A stretch of DNA of 64,000 nt from Spirodela intermedia (lineage: Eukaryota > Streptophyta > Magnoliopsida > Alismatales > Araceae). Below the pieces are notes generated by a model. The model was not told where the DNA came from and made no database searches. It saw only the letters and a program-made list of their open reading frames with translations. Below are positions 1-14,000 of the stretch, piece after piece (within the stretch, counting starts at the first letter, position 1; each line of letters begins with the position of its first letter). The translations under genes and the position numbers were made by a program. The stretch lies in contig LR746277.1 of NCBI GenBank assembly GCA_902729315.2, positions 3,663,001-3,727,000 of the forward strand, read 5' to 3'.

Positions 1-2044
1 GCGAATCTCACCGTGCGGCGGTAGATCTCCCCAATTACGTGGCAGCACACCAGTGGAGGAATCGCCGAATGAACTGTACGGTTCGTAAGCGCGGGGATGT
101 GACAATAGGGATGGGGTCACTAGCAGGGAGGTGACCAGATCGAAGTCAAAAGCCGCGCCGGCAGGGGTTGAGATGGAGGGAGGAGTCGGGGGGTATTAAA
201 TGGGCGGCGGAGAACCCGGCGGAACTCGGCCGGTCTGACTCGGCGACTGACTCCCGGATCCGTTAGAACCCGGCGGGGGGAGCTCGCCCTCGCCATCGAG
301 CTTTCGCTTTCATGTGAATTTCCACGCGTAAATCCCGGATAAAGAATGGCAAAAGGGTAGGAAATTAATAATTACTGCCCGGCAGAAAAGGAAAGCGGGT
401 AGGCGGGGAACAGAAGAACACGGGAGACTACTGCTGGTGTAGAGTGAAAGAGAGAGGAGCTTCAGTTGAGATTCACACACAATGGATTCAGAGATAGATA
501 GCGTAGACCCTCGGGGCTCGTCTCCGAACAGGCGGGTCTGCAGTTAATGCTTGTGCGGTTGTCCGGACCCTTCTTTCTCCTCGGAATCCGGCGGACTGGA
601 TACACAGAGAGAGAGAGAGAGAGACTGAAGGAAGATGCAGAAGAGAGGGAAGGAGGGAGAGGGGTAGGAGAGCAGCAGTAGAGAGAAGGGAGCGTCCGGA
701 GACAGGAGGAACAGTGGAGAACAGTGGCAGCGGGAGAGGAGAGAAAGACTGACGGGGAGCTCTGATCATCCACTTTGCCGACCTCTCTGCCTGGCCATGG
801 CAGGCTCGCAGAGTCGTCGGGCTTCGGTCTCCGCCAGGCGGACAGACGAGAGAATTGAATGGGGAGGAGAATTCAATCGAGAGGTCCACGAGGCCCACCG
901 CCCTCCCGATGTGACGGCGATGACCGGACCCCGGCCTTCCGGGACGATTCGACAACGGCTCCGGCCAACGATTACTCCCCCACACCCATGGGTAAAACTC
1001 ACGCCCATGGCCCTTGCAGCGGCCGTAGTTAATGCCATGGACGTGAAGGGGAGCCATGCAGAGTGGGGGTTCGGTAGGGGACGAGAGCTGGCTAACCCAT
1101 CCCTAGCTGCGCCCCCTCACCCTGGCATCAGTCTGTACCCAATCTCCCCCGTCTGCGGCTCCCGATGAATGAAGGGTTTGGCGGAGCCCGGTGGGCCTTT
1201 TTCTCCTTTGGTCGATGAAGGGGCCGCGGGGGCTTTTGCTTTGGGCCGTCCTCTTCCGCTCGAGGAGGGATGGGCGAGACAACGCTGCCACATCTCCTTT
1301 CTTCGCTTCCCTGGGGGGGCAACCGGAGGACGGAGATGGCTTTTCCGCGCGATTGATCATTCTGCGAAAACATAACGCCCATCTGTGCCGACAGGGAGCC
1401 GGGCTCCGACAGCGATGGCGAATCTGGCGCAGTTAAAAGCTCGACTTGATTCTCCCCCACCGGTGCGTTAGGTTGGCGACGGAGTTTTCCTGCTCTCTCT
1501 CTCTCTCTCTGTACGGGACATGAACGTTGAGTAGCGGGTTGGTCTCTCTGCGAAGATGATAAGGACAAGCATAGTAGAAATGATAATAATGAGGGGGAGT
1601 ATGGGAATGGGCTGCATGGTTTTCTGAACAGAACCGGCCGAGGCGATTCAAGAGAATGTGGGCGGGCGGCAATAAAGGCGTCGTCAGTTCCCAAGAAAGC
1701 TGAGGGAAATAAAATCCGACGACGTGCAGGAGCGGGAGGGGAGGGGAGAGTGGGGCTCTCTCATCACGCCTCCTCAGCCATTCATTCGTCCCATTACAAT
1801 GAGGAAGCCCGAATGGGAGGAGAAGACGGAGAGTAGAGACGCCTGATTAAAGATCCGATGATTTGCAACATTTCCATTGGTGCGCGTATTATTGGGGGCG
1901 GGATATATTCCACATTCCACATTCTCCATGGGCCGCCGATGACTGCGGCGCCACAAGGCGCGGGGACGAGAAGAGAATAAGAGCCCGTCGGAGGAAAAAA
2001 GTGCGGGGGCCGTGGTCCGGTGCCACAGTGGCACAGTTGCACAG
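1..2044. other. GC-rich left edge, no gene assigned
   Basis: No exon I can assign. The stretch has promoter or 5'-leader character: GA repeats at about 609-624, a CT repeat at about 1491-1511, several TGGGCC/GGCCCA elements (for example near 1190 and 1240) of the kind bound by TCP factors, and a C-run near 2210 just beyond. A frame with no ATG is open on the minus strand from about 212 to the window edge and ends near a donor-like site; it could be an exon of a gene running out of the window, but I recognise no family. The last coding exon of ZTP29 starts immediately to the right, so its 3' UTR must occupy part of this stretch. Confidence 0.4.
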
Positions 2045-5000
2045 TCATAGGTTGATCTCCTCCGGCAAGCTGATTTGCAGGAAGTACAAGCTGCAGCGGG
2101 ATGGAGATGATGCACACAGATCAAAAGACCGTTTAGACAAAAGCATCTCGGTGGGAAAGTGCTAAATGATTGATTGATGGCACTCGAAAAATACGAATCC
2201 ATCCCCAACCCCCCCCCCCCCTCCAACGAAAACAAAGAACAAATGCAACTCATCTTATGATTGGAAATTAATGTGCTTCTGCTGGTCATGCATGATGCAT
2301 AAGAGACGAATTTTCAACGAAGAGTGTCAGCACAAGCTTAGACTGAATGCAGAATCTGACGGATATCTTGATGCCACCATAGCAAATGAGAAAGAAAAAT
2401 GCAGCCTTCCTACATCGTGTTAAAAAATCCCATGCGAAACGGAATTAGTCTTTTCTGCGCAGCACAGCGATCACAGAGCGATTCCAGGAAAATCCTTAAA
2501 AGGGAGGAAAATGAGTCTTTTCTAAACAAGGATAGTTCTCCCACCCACCCACGTGTAATCCGTATTTACCTCTGGATGGCCGGTTATGTTAATTGTAAAT
2601 ATCTTCTTCTACAATATAACGGATAGCATGAAATTCTAAAATAGTTTTTCCTAAGAATAAAATATCAACCATCGGAACGGAATATCTTTAAAGATGAGAT
2701 AGTATCTCCGCTGTAAACCGACCTAGCCGACATGAAAGCCATGCCCAAGAAGACCGCTTTGACAGCTTGTTTCTGCCCAGCATAATCGAATGCCAGAGGT
2801 AGCATTTCGTGCAGAGTGAGGAAAGCCATAACTCCACCAACTGCAAAGAAAGCAGAATATGATTCAGATGCCACAAATCCCTCCCATCACTATCATCGTC
2901 GTCATCATAGGACAAGCTCCAGCCTTGCGGCACCCATCTATCTAGGCCCAGTCTGGGATCTGGATGACCCAATCCCACATGTTAGGAACAACGGTCTTCA
3001 GTATCGACGGGGAGCACCCTTTTCTTGCACCAAGCTGTAGCCATGGGAAGTTGGCCGATAAAGGGGAGGGGGGTCATTCCTGGGTATGGAAACCCAAGCC
3101 GCGCCGACTGATATAAAAGGAGATAAATTAAAAAACTAAAGATGAAGACGAGGGTTTAGAACTGAACCAGATGCAAGTAAACCCTCCAGGATTTCAGGGC
3201 TCAGACTTCTGGGGAACAGATAAGCTGCAACACAGCAAACACCTCGGATTAGAAATTACGAACGCATAAATTCAATTTCTTTTGCATCTTGTACGCATAT
3301 ATGAGAAAACGCAATTTCCATAGCAGAACTGCCATGGTTATAAAAGAACAATCTTACGCGTGCAGGCGCAAGTCAATCACTGCCAAAAGAAGCCGTACAA
3401 AGTGGGATTAAGCGATTCTAAAGGTTCCTGCCGCGGAGATCTGTCTCCTGCGGCTCACCGAGAAGACTTCTAAGGGCGGTTGATAAAACGGCTTCGTATA
3501 TGCGCCGAGACCAGAGTCGAGCTATGTGGAGCTGATCCCTGCGACACTGTTACACAGCTAAAACCAGAGCAGTGCAATGGATTGTTGTTATCTTCCCTTT
3601 TGTCCAAAAAATTGTCCACAGAGGGAAAGAAGGTGCAATTCAGAAACGCGCCAATAGTATTCTTATCCATTGGTTCTCTTCAGTAGAAGACAGTCCTCAT
3701 CGTCAATTTTGTTTTATGACCTTCAAGATCCAATGACGCTTATCTGCTACCGTTAGCATTCAGGAATCAGATGGCTGGACAAGGCAGACATCAGCAATAG
3801 GTGCGAAGATTGACGACCAAGTGGCTATGGAAAGAAATTTATCCAGAGTCATCTCAAGTATGGATGTGATGCAAAACTAATGAAGCCTTCACATTTAAAG
3901 ACACGGAGATCTCATCCACATGGAGGAAAAGTGTGCTTATTTTAACCATCACAGGGCCCACCAGCAACCAAAAAAAAAGAAGATAATAATAAATTATCAT
4001 TCCTGACAGTGCAACCAAAAACTGTAATCCATGTCCATCCGGGCACAAATATGAGGAGATATCTGGCACTGGACCGCACTCCTCAATATACTGTATATGA
4101 ACGATTACATGAACTAGCATTTATGTGAATAATACATCAATATTATTAAAATATGTACTGTCCTAAATAAAAATGAATCGACACAAAAGCATTAAATGAA
4201 ACAACATATCGTATTAAATAACATTCAATCTATAGGGGGGGGCGAGGGGGGTATTAAAGCATGAATTTGGCTGGACGTGATGACAAATAGCCGTTATCTG
4301 TGCCAAATCTTGTATAAATGCAGCAATTAACCAAGGCAGCTTGGACACCTTGGGAGTCCAGACAGACTTGTCACCAAGGCGATGCCCTGAAAGCACTACT
4401 TTTAATGCATAAAGAAGCAGTAAAGCTTCTGTACTAAAAAAAGTATCATACTGTTACAATGTCAAGCCACTAACAGTACTTGGCCTCAACTTGTGACGAT
4501 CTTCAACTAGTTTTGGGAAGAAAAAACGGAAGCATTGATTGGATTCTGGTCAAACGTTATGCTCGACAAAAGCCTTTCTTCCTCAAAACAGAACCGAGGG
4601 TAATCAGAGATCGTAGGAGTCTCAGAGAAATTAATCCAAAATACCCATTTAGTGATAAAATGATAAGAACCCCATGGTGAATTCTTCCCTAGTTGACATA
4701 ATCAGACGCCCTTCATGTGGATGGAGTGCCAGGACTGGGATGATGGAAACCTCAAATGAGGTGATAAAATGAAGAACAAAGGTAGCGCTTCACAGTTTGA
4801 AAAAAGCATGAGCGAAAAAATCTACAGGTCTGGAAAAATAAAGGATAGCCCTTCTCCACAATGACTTTAATTCTAAGTAGCATTCTCCTCTCCTTGGGCC
4901 TCTAGGGAGATCACCCATTCACACTGTTACCAGATAACATTTTGAAGACTCCGTCTTTTCTCCCATCCTTCCCCTCTACTGATGTTCTATTTATACAACA

Positions 5001-8000
5001 TGACCAAAAGATCTTCAGGGGCGAGCTGTCTTTAGCCTTAATGATTTCATCTAGGTCTTCAAATAAGGTACAGCTTGGCAGAAACCTAGGTCGGATTTAG
5101 GGGGGAGGGGGCTGGGTTTTATTTATCCGCTACCTATGAGATCGGGATAACTGAGGACACCCATACATTGCACAAAAGCAAGGAAAGTGAGGGCACAGAC
5201 ATCTACTGACTAAAAAACATGATAAAAAAAGTGCCTTACGCACATAAAGGTTGAGTGTTGACCACCTTTCACACAACAGTTTAGCCCTGGCGTTAATAAA
5301 GAGATACGAACTCATTATGATTAATAAATCAAATACTAACAACAATAAAAACCCGAATAAATACCACTAATTTTCATGACATATTTAAAACTGACAGGTA
5401 CAAACATCAATAGGCTTTTTATAATTTCCAAAGGAAAGATATTTGACGAAAACTTCTACAGAGTAAGATGCATAAGGTACAAGTGAAAAAAATCTATCAA
5501 CATAAATATAAATTTCACACATGAAAAATATACGATTTTCGTACCAACAATAATCACTCCTAGAGGTTCAGCAAAACCAGAATAAGTTGCTAGTTTGAAA
5601 GCCTGCCATTTGCTGCAATATGAAAAAACTAATCATAAAAATGAATTCTCAATTATTTTGTTATAAGTGATTGATTCTACATGAAGATCTTACAGTAACT
5701 AAGTCAGAACTAAATGTGATAGCTACTACTCCGACTAGTTGGCCAGTAAATAGTCAAACTGGAAGTTTCTACCTCTGTTTATATTTCAACCCCCTGACAC
5801 AAAAGTAGCTTCTGGAAAGCTAGCTACCCACTTCTCTAGGATATTCAAACGACCTTACCAGTTTTGGAGCTAACTCTTTGTCTTATCAACATGATGGGTG
5901 GTTTAATGATTGCGCCAGAACGACAGTTCACTTTTAGTGAGTGGGATTCTAACATAGTGGCAGAAAGGTAACTTAACAAGAGGATCATTCAGTTCATGAA
6001 AATGAAATTTAATAAATAATTGCAACAAGAAAATTTTCAAACTATCATTGCCCAAATCAAAATGAATCTGTTACCTTTGAGTTGCAAAATAAACAGGAAG
6101 CGCTACAGCAACACCCTGCAGGGGGGGAGGAAAACTCAAGATCTCACATAAAGTCCCTTCAATGAAAGCTGAAACCCATGAATTTTGTTGTTTCGATGGT
6201 AATTAGGATCACATCATTTAAGGCCAGAATATATTGGCTGCTTTCATTTATGTATTGGAAACAAGACAACATCAAGGAGATGTCGATACGTCTCAGAAAG
6301 GATATATTGAATAAAATTTTCACCAGAATGACAAGTAGCAAAGAGAACATACATTTAGCATGACCTCTGAGAAGAGATATGACATACATTTAGCATGATG
6401 TTGTCTTTTATATGAATGCCTAATATAAGGATGTCTCCCCCCTTGTATAGCTATTACCGTGATAAAAACGAGTTTCTACAATGTTATCCATTTCGAATTC
6501 CAGCATCTGAATCGTTCAGATTTTTTAACTGGAAAAATATACAAGTCAGAAACTCCTGTCATGCATTCCAGGAAATCGCATTTATCAGTCTGCCTTTTTG
6601 GCTCAAATGCAGGTATTATTAATCACTTTATTTTGCAAAGGAAATGTACAAGCATGTCATTAAGATTGGAACCACAGAAAACTGCTCAATTGCTACTGGA
6701 AACCGTATAGTAATACAAAGAAACCAACGTGTGCTTCTCCTCAAAATAACCCAGGATATATATTTAACTATTTGAGCTTCAAATGATTGGTTTGCATCAC
6801 CTACTGTGGTGAATAAAACTAGGCGGTATTAGTGGAGATAAACAGTGAGTTAACAATCAGAAAAGACATCCAAGATTCATCATAAATCCTCTCCAGTAGT
6901 CAAAAGCGTGATCAGCTTAGCTACCTATTAATAAGTAATTATAATTGAGGAGACATGTTAAAATTGCCAACATAACTAAAGGCAAGTATCACAATAAGTT
7001 GTATAAAAGATGAAAGTCTTTGTCCATCGAAAATTTAAACATATACCTCAGGAATGTTATGTAGAGCAATAGCCAGGGCCAGGTTGACACCAACTCGAAT
7101 GCCCTGGAGAAAAAGCATATTAATCAAGGACAATGATAAATTTTCTATGCGTAATCATAGTACATAAAAAGCTCGCCAATAGTCAAATCGAAAAAATAAA
7201 TTGACAGAGTTCAAAGAGACAGCAGATATTCTGATGAAAATACGAACAAGTAAATTGTTTGACCTTGTGAACGAAACCAAATGCAATAAGAGTAAAAGTG
7301 AATCAATAGTAGCAAAAAATTCTCACATATCATCTTAGGTCAATGATGCAGCTCAATTAGAGCCCAATTCAAGTGGAGCAGAGGCCCAAGAAGCAAGAAG
7401 ATGCAAAGGGGGCCAACTCTAGCTTGAGTTGGCCCAATATCAAATTTAACCCATAATAAAGCACATCTTGAAGGTGTCCAACTTTAGTTTTTCTGCTTAC
7501 ATTTTTGTTTCTCATTTTAGCCATTTCGAATATATTTAAAAGAGGGGTGTCCTAACTGATTTTCGGCCTATTTAAAGGCCCCCCTTGTAGCCGTAGAGGC
7601 ATTCAATGAATTCTACGAAATTTCTCCTTCTTCTGAGGTTTTGTTTCCCCACTGGTAGATTACAGCGCCCTCTGTGGATTCAGGAGAAACGTTTTAATCT
7701 TGTGGACTAAAAATCAAACCCTTGTAGATTAAAGGGTCGAAATTTCTTCATTTTAAGTATTTAGGGTGATAATTTTCACATAAATCAGTTTCTTGTGGAT
7801 TCAAGAACGAGATTTCAATTCCACGAATCACAAGCAGTGTCAAGTGATATCAGAGGCAAGATTCATATTTCAGATTCATCTCTAAAGATGTCACAAAATA
7901 AAGGTTTAAGGGTTAAAAAATCAACGAAAATGAAGTTATTGAGGTACGCCCTTTTTTTTGGACGGAATTTCTTGAGTATCAAGAACGTATTGATTAGAAA

Positions 8001-11000
8001 TTTGAAGATATGAATGATACATTGAAGTATGTCTGCCCATAAAATTCATTCACATGCCCAAAATAATCAAAAGAAAAATGATTTCAGTCGTTTATCTTAA
8101 AAAAAAAATTCAGATAACACAGGCAGTTCGAAGAGTAGATATGTTGAAAATAGAGATTTCAAATGAAAATCAATTTACCCAATTTCAATGGCCATTTAAA
8201 AATAGAAGAATTTTTAGATTAGGTCTCAGAAGTTGAAAGATTTTTCGAATTTATGAAAATCAGAGATAAAAAATAGGAGAAATTAGTTACATATCAACTA
8301 AGGGAAAAGCATCTACATAGTGGGATCTACTTCAATCTATTCATGCAAGATCAAACAAAGATCTAGTTGGTAGTTGGGATAAAATGAAAAAATATTAAAA
8401 TATAAATTTCTGCCCCCAGATTGTGAACAAATTATAAATCAGCAATATCAAAATTTAGACGAGAAAACATATCAATGACATAATATGCTAAAGAATTTTA
8501 TAGACTATCTTTTAGAATTGACTTGACTGAATCTAAGTCTTATATGATATCAATATTTAAAAGTGGGCTTAGATGGGATATTGAGGAAAATTTTACCTTA
8601 TAATTATTTTTTAAGTTAAATAGCATTGTCATAACAACTGAATGTGCTAAAACTTGGTCGAAATTTTGATAATATATCATTTCTTTGGCTAAATAGGTCA
8701 AGACCAATGCCCATTTTTTCTAATCCAACCATTGGATCAGAAAAAACCACTATTGTACCAAAATCAAACGGATCTATTCCATCTAGGTGAAGCTCCACAC
8801 AAAAACGGATCAAACGCATAATGTTTTCTGAATGAAGTGCACTATAAACGGAAAGGTTGGGACGTCATTATTGATACTGGTAGCTATGAAATATTCCTTC
8901 TTTAATTATGATGCAAAAATTAGTATTGAAAATCGAAAACTATTCGCATCCATACAAGTTAAAAAAAGATTATGAGACAAAAGTCACAAAAACTTGCCTA
9001 GTAAAACTTTCAATTAACAAAAGATATTTTAATGAAAGTCAATGTGATGTGGTTGACATAGATGCATGCCATCTTATTTGGGCAGATCTTGGAAGTTTGA
9101 TTTAAATGCAACTCATTTAGGTAAAGATAATCATTATGTTTTCTACAAAAATGGTCAAAAGTTTATTTGATGCCCTATGAAAGATTAATTTTTCTAGCAT
9201 TGAGGTAAAAAATAAACAAGTGATGACGATTGATAGAAAAGAACTCTTCAGCAACTTGAATGAAGCATATGAAATATTTATGATGGTTAAAAATATAATA
9301 CTGTATTAAAATTTTCAAATTCTGTGCTTGAGGTTCAACAAAAAGTGTTAAATGATTTGAGTAGTATACAAGATTCACTCAATGGCCTCCTCACCCTAGA
9401 GATATATAACATCATATTGATTTGATTCCAAGAGCAAGTTCGTCAAATTTATCTTACTATTGAATGAGTCGTAATGAAAAGTGAATTTAAGAAAATAGGT
9501 AGAAGAATTGCTAGAAAAAGGTCTAATTAGTGAAAGTTTGTCAAAGTATGTTCCTACATTATTAATTCTGAAAAAAGATGAAAGCTAGTGTTTGTGCGTA
9601 GAAAGTAGATCAATAAACAATAATACTGTTAAATATAGATTTCCAACTTCGAGTGACCAAGAATACTGATTTCTGTTGCGTTACATCTGTAACTTTGTTT
9701 GGTTTTCCTAATTTTTTTACTTGATGACAGTTGATTCGTCAATCACATTCAAGAGGATTGGGAGAACATTTGGCCCATGACAAAACCTTACAATTGATAG
9801 AAGAAAGCTATTACTGGCCCTACCTAGAGGTAAAAAAAATTGCGCACAAATACCAAAATTTTCAAGTTAATAAGGGACAATACTAGAATATTAGATTGTA
9901 TACTCCATTGTCAATTGCAAAACGACCATGATACAATATTTTTAAAAATATTGCCTTAGGATTACCACATACTTAGAGAGATACAGACTCTATCTTCAAG
10001 GTTGTGGAACGTTTTTTAAAAGTGACACATTTCATTGCATGCAAAAAGACTAATGACGTTGTGAAAATAGCTAATTTATTTTGTAAGGAGACAGTTTGCT
10101 TGCATGACATCCTAGAGTCTATCACATCAAATCGAGGTTCAAAATAATCAAATCGAGGTTCAAAATTTTGAGTAGACCACATCAGATTGAGATTCAAATT
10201 TCTCTCACATTTCTAGCATATTTTTTGGAATGGATTTGACTGCTGTTCAAAACTCAACACTATTAGCCATCCTCAAATAGATGGTCAAACAAAACTAGTC
10301 AATAGAGCATTTGGTAATTTGATTTTTTATATTTTAGGAGAAAAACTAAAATAGTAGGATTTTGCCTTGACTCAAGTAGAAGTTGCATGTTACTCTATAG
10401 TTAATTGCTGTTTTAATCAATCTCCATTTTTTATTATTTATTATTTTTCTCTAAAACTCTATTGAGATTTAACAGATTTACCAAAATTGATTGGATCAAG
10501 TATAGCAGCAAACAACATGGCAAAGCACATTAAGACATTACATGAAAGTATCAAGAAGGCTAATAAGAAGATGAGGAAAATGATTTTTTAAGCTAGTGAT
10601 TTGGTTCTGATACCATTTGAAAATTATAATCAATTTAGCCGAAAACAACATACACCATTCAAAGTCCTCCAAAAAATTAACGACAATACATGCATTCTTG
10701 ACTTGCTAGAGACAATAAGCATATCTTCTGCCTTAAATATTATGGATTTGTATGACTATCATCCACAATTACATTAAAACTCTGAAGCAAGAGAGACTGA
10801 TGCAACCCATTTAAAAAATAATTTAAGTGGACCAGAGGCCTAGGAAGTATGAAGATGTAAATAGCCCCAACTCTAACTTGAGTTGGCCTAATAATTTCTC
10901 CCTCTTATGAGGTTTTAGTTCTCTACTGGCAGATTCCAATATCCTCTGTATATTCATGGGAACTATTTCGATCTTGTAGAATTAAGGGTCAAAATTTCTT

Positions 11001-14000
11001 CGTTGTGGATTCAGGGTGATTAATCTGCACAAAAATCATGTTTCTTGTGAATTCAAAGATGGGATTTTAACACCACGTATCAAAGGTTGTGTAAGTCAAT
11101 AATGTATCACATTAGAATTCTAAATTCGTTGAAATTCCTCCCCTACTCACATACTCCTGAGAAAAAGTTGGACTATATTTCTATTGCATCCTAGTTGAAA
11201 TTTATCTCTCAAATTAGGGGTTACATAAGAAGAAGCCCAGTAAAACAGGTTGAATAAAGTGTAGCAAACTGAGATTAGGGTTGAAGTGCATGGTGTTTAG
11301 AAAAACAGGCTTAAATTCTCTGTTCCCAAGAATCCTTTGAGATTCCATTGATCCAATGTCCTACACGTGCAAAGTTTAGAGCATCAGTTTAATTACTGAA
11401 TGACAAAAGCTTTTCAGCAATCTTCAAAGAAAACTTTGATGCAGTGATTTTCTGTGGTATCTCACAAGATAGCATAAAGATTAGGAAAGCGTTTTGCAGA
11501 CAGCAGATAGATAAGTTTCTGTAGTGTATAGCCTGCATCTGCACATTTCAGCAGTAATGCTGATCTGATAAAACAACCAAGACCAATTCCCACTTAGTCA
11601 CCATCTTTTAAAAAGAATCATAACTTAACAGCAGTTTTCAAGACAAGAATGTTTCAATGCATAGGCAAAAAAAAAATTGTATTCATGTGGACAATATTCT
11701 GTAACGATATAATCAAATTTATCATCACCAAATGCCTTTTTTTAGCTGTAAGCACCATGCAATTACCTTAATTGATCCAAGAAACACAGCCATTCCCTCA
11801 GGAAAATTGTGCAAGCTTATCCCTGCAACTTGCAGCAAAACCAAAAGCCATTATTAGATGAGGGTCGTGTACTGAGTTCTGAATTAAGTAAGGTAGAGAA
11901 CGCATAAAAAGTAATGGATAAGCATGATAAAAACTAGCCTGGTATAAAACATAAACGGCCATTATATTAGGTTCACAAGACGCAAGGATCTTTTGGTTTG
12001 ATATTGTGTCACTGAAAGCTTAAAATAATGGTCAGCTCTAGAGATTCTCTGGAGGAACATAAGAGGTTTTAACATTTAAAGAAAATAACAATTTTTTTAA
12101 AGTTACCAGGGAATACAATGGCCGCATATCTGGGGACAGGCACTTACTGCTAGATAAAGCTCAACATTTGTTAAAGAATCTTGACGATTTTTTTTGTCCT
12201 TCAATTTAATTCGCTCAGTGGTTCTTTAAAATTGATTTGCATGCTTTTAGTATTGACGCCAGCTGATTAGGCTTCCTATTCCATGGGACAAAATTTTATT
12301 CCTCTGAAGTTTGATGCATGCACAATCAACATTAAAACGAACAGCAGACAGAGCTCGAAACAAGACCTCCCCTCGAGACACATTTTAAATGAAAAATAAG
12401 AACAATCAAAGTAAACAACAGAGAACTATACCTATTGCTGTAATAATTCCACTGAAAAGAACTTGGCGCCGATGTTTTTTCATCATATCCTTACCTGATC
12501 CATCCTCATCTTTCTGCAATTATGGATCCCAATGAGATCAAAAAGACCTCAGCATGGCTCCAAAATGCATAATACAGCATAAAGTACTAGCAATACCATC
12601 TAACATGATGGTAGATGGTTACTGACCTGTTGTGTGCTTACATCATTGCTCGAAAGAAGAGTTGGTTCTGGAATAAAATTGACAATGAACGCAAAGAAAA
12701 GGACTCCGGAAAAGAACTGCAATGTTAAGAGTGCTAATTGGTAAAAGGTTTTCCCGCAAATCAGAGGGAAATATAGCAACTGTATATTGGTTACTGAAAC
12801 CAAAAAAAAAGGAAAGACATATCTTGTCTGGAGGCATGCTAGTGAACTCCCTTACACTGATCACCCACAATTATATCACTGATACGACCCCCTCCTGGGG
12901 CAAGTCCCAACCCTTTGACTCTCTCTAATTTTTGACCCTACACAGAAATAACATTCACTGACTTCTAGCGGTCTTACAGAGAGGAAGATGAAAATATTTT
13001 CAATTATTATTTAAATCCCCACCTAAGTTGAAAAAAGAAGACCACTTTATTTACACCCTGGCACCAAAAAACATGCAAATAAAGGTAAAAATTCTTACTC
13101 GCTGAAGAGGAATTATTAACTCGCTAAATTCTTATATTTTTTCTAATCAATGGACAATGCAGTTCTAGATACGATATGCTCATTACGAATTGATCTGGCA
13201 TGACAAACAGTAGGCATGGATAATCTGTGCCTGTACCCTTTTTACCCTGACACAAAATAACCCTTCAAAAACTGATCTAGTACCACCTTTTGCTGTATAA
13301 CATAAACAAAGACATAATTAGTGAAATTAGATTCCATTGAAAGGAAGTTACTCACCCAAATGTTGCCTTTTAAGAAGCCAATGGAATTTATAGCATTGTG
13401 TGCCAAGTCTAGGAAGGATATGCTCAGCATCAGACCAGCAGCAAAACCCTGAAAGAAGTAAGCTTAAAATTATGAAATAGTGGGGATAAGTAAATTGCCA
13501 AATGAGAACGTAAACTTTACCTGTAAGAGCCCAAGCAATTTGAGATTGGGTGCTTGATTTATTACTACAAAAAGTGCACCTATCCAAAGAGTAGCCTAAG
13601 TTTAGTTCACAAGTAAATAGATATTAGATTATTTTGAAAGAAAAACTATCTGCATCAGAAGAGAGAACTTGGGGATCTCTTTAGCGAATCTAATGCTCAG
13701 AATAACGAAGAGCTTACAGCAGTAATTCATTTTTTAACTTCAATTCACTAACAAGAAATGTCACAAACTACTGAAAGAAACAAAGTTATACATGTATAAA
13801 AAAAATCATAAATTTCCAAAATATTCTTTTTCCAGTCATTTCTAACAGGCATTCATTTTTTCCAGTAAAGTGTTATTAAATTAAAATTATATTTCCAACT
13901 CTAACAAAAAAAAACCTATAAGGATATACACTCCAAGACAAAAGAGAATAAAATTCGCAACTCGGTAGAACATATTCTATCTCAGGTTTGCCCCTCATTT

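Larger units (their letters stand above)
7344..11094 (+). mobile_element. Degenerate Ty3/gypsy LTR retrotransposon inside a ZTP29 intron
   Basis: Both LTRs begin TGATGCA (7344 and 10798). The element is flanked by the 5-bp direct repeat gtcaa at 7339-7343 and 11095-11099, a target-site duplication. A methionine-tRNA-like primer binding site (TGATATCAGAGGC) follows the 5' LTR near 7844, and a purine-rich tract precedes the 3' LTR. Broken frames resemble gypsy polyprotein in the right order: aspartic-protease region about 8850-9170, RT N-terminus about 9370-9640 (EELLEKGLI..., then VKYRFP), integrase zinc-binding region about 9727-9880 (GLGEHLAHDKTL), integrase core from about 9950, and its C-terminal end at about 10650-10770. 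The RT catalytic part and RNase H are missing between about 9650 and 9720. Many stops and shifts: inactive. Confidence 0.85.

Noticed and set aside
1-212. Open minus-strand frame without ATG, ending at a donor-like site
   Set aside because: Could be an exon of a gene leaving the window, but no family similarity and no identified acceptor; left unannotated.
488-1057. 189-aa minus-strand and overlapping plus-strand frames at the left edge
   Set aside because: GC-rich DNA with GA repeats; no recognisable motif, and frames on both strands are equally open.
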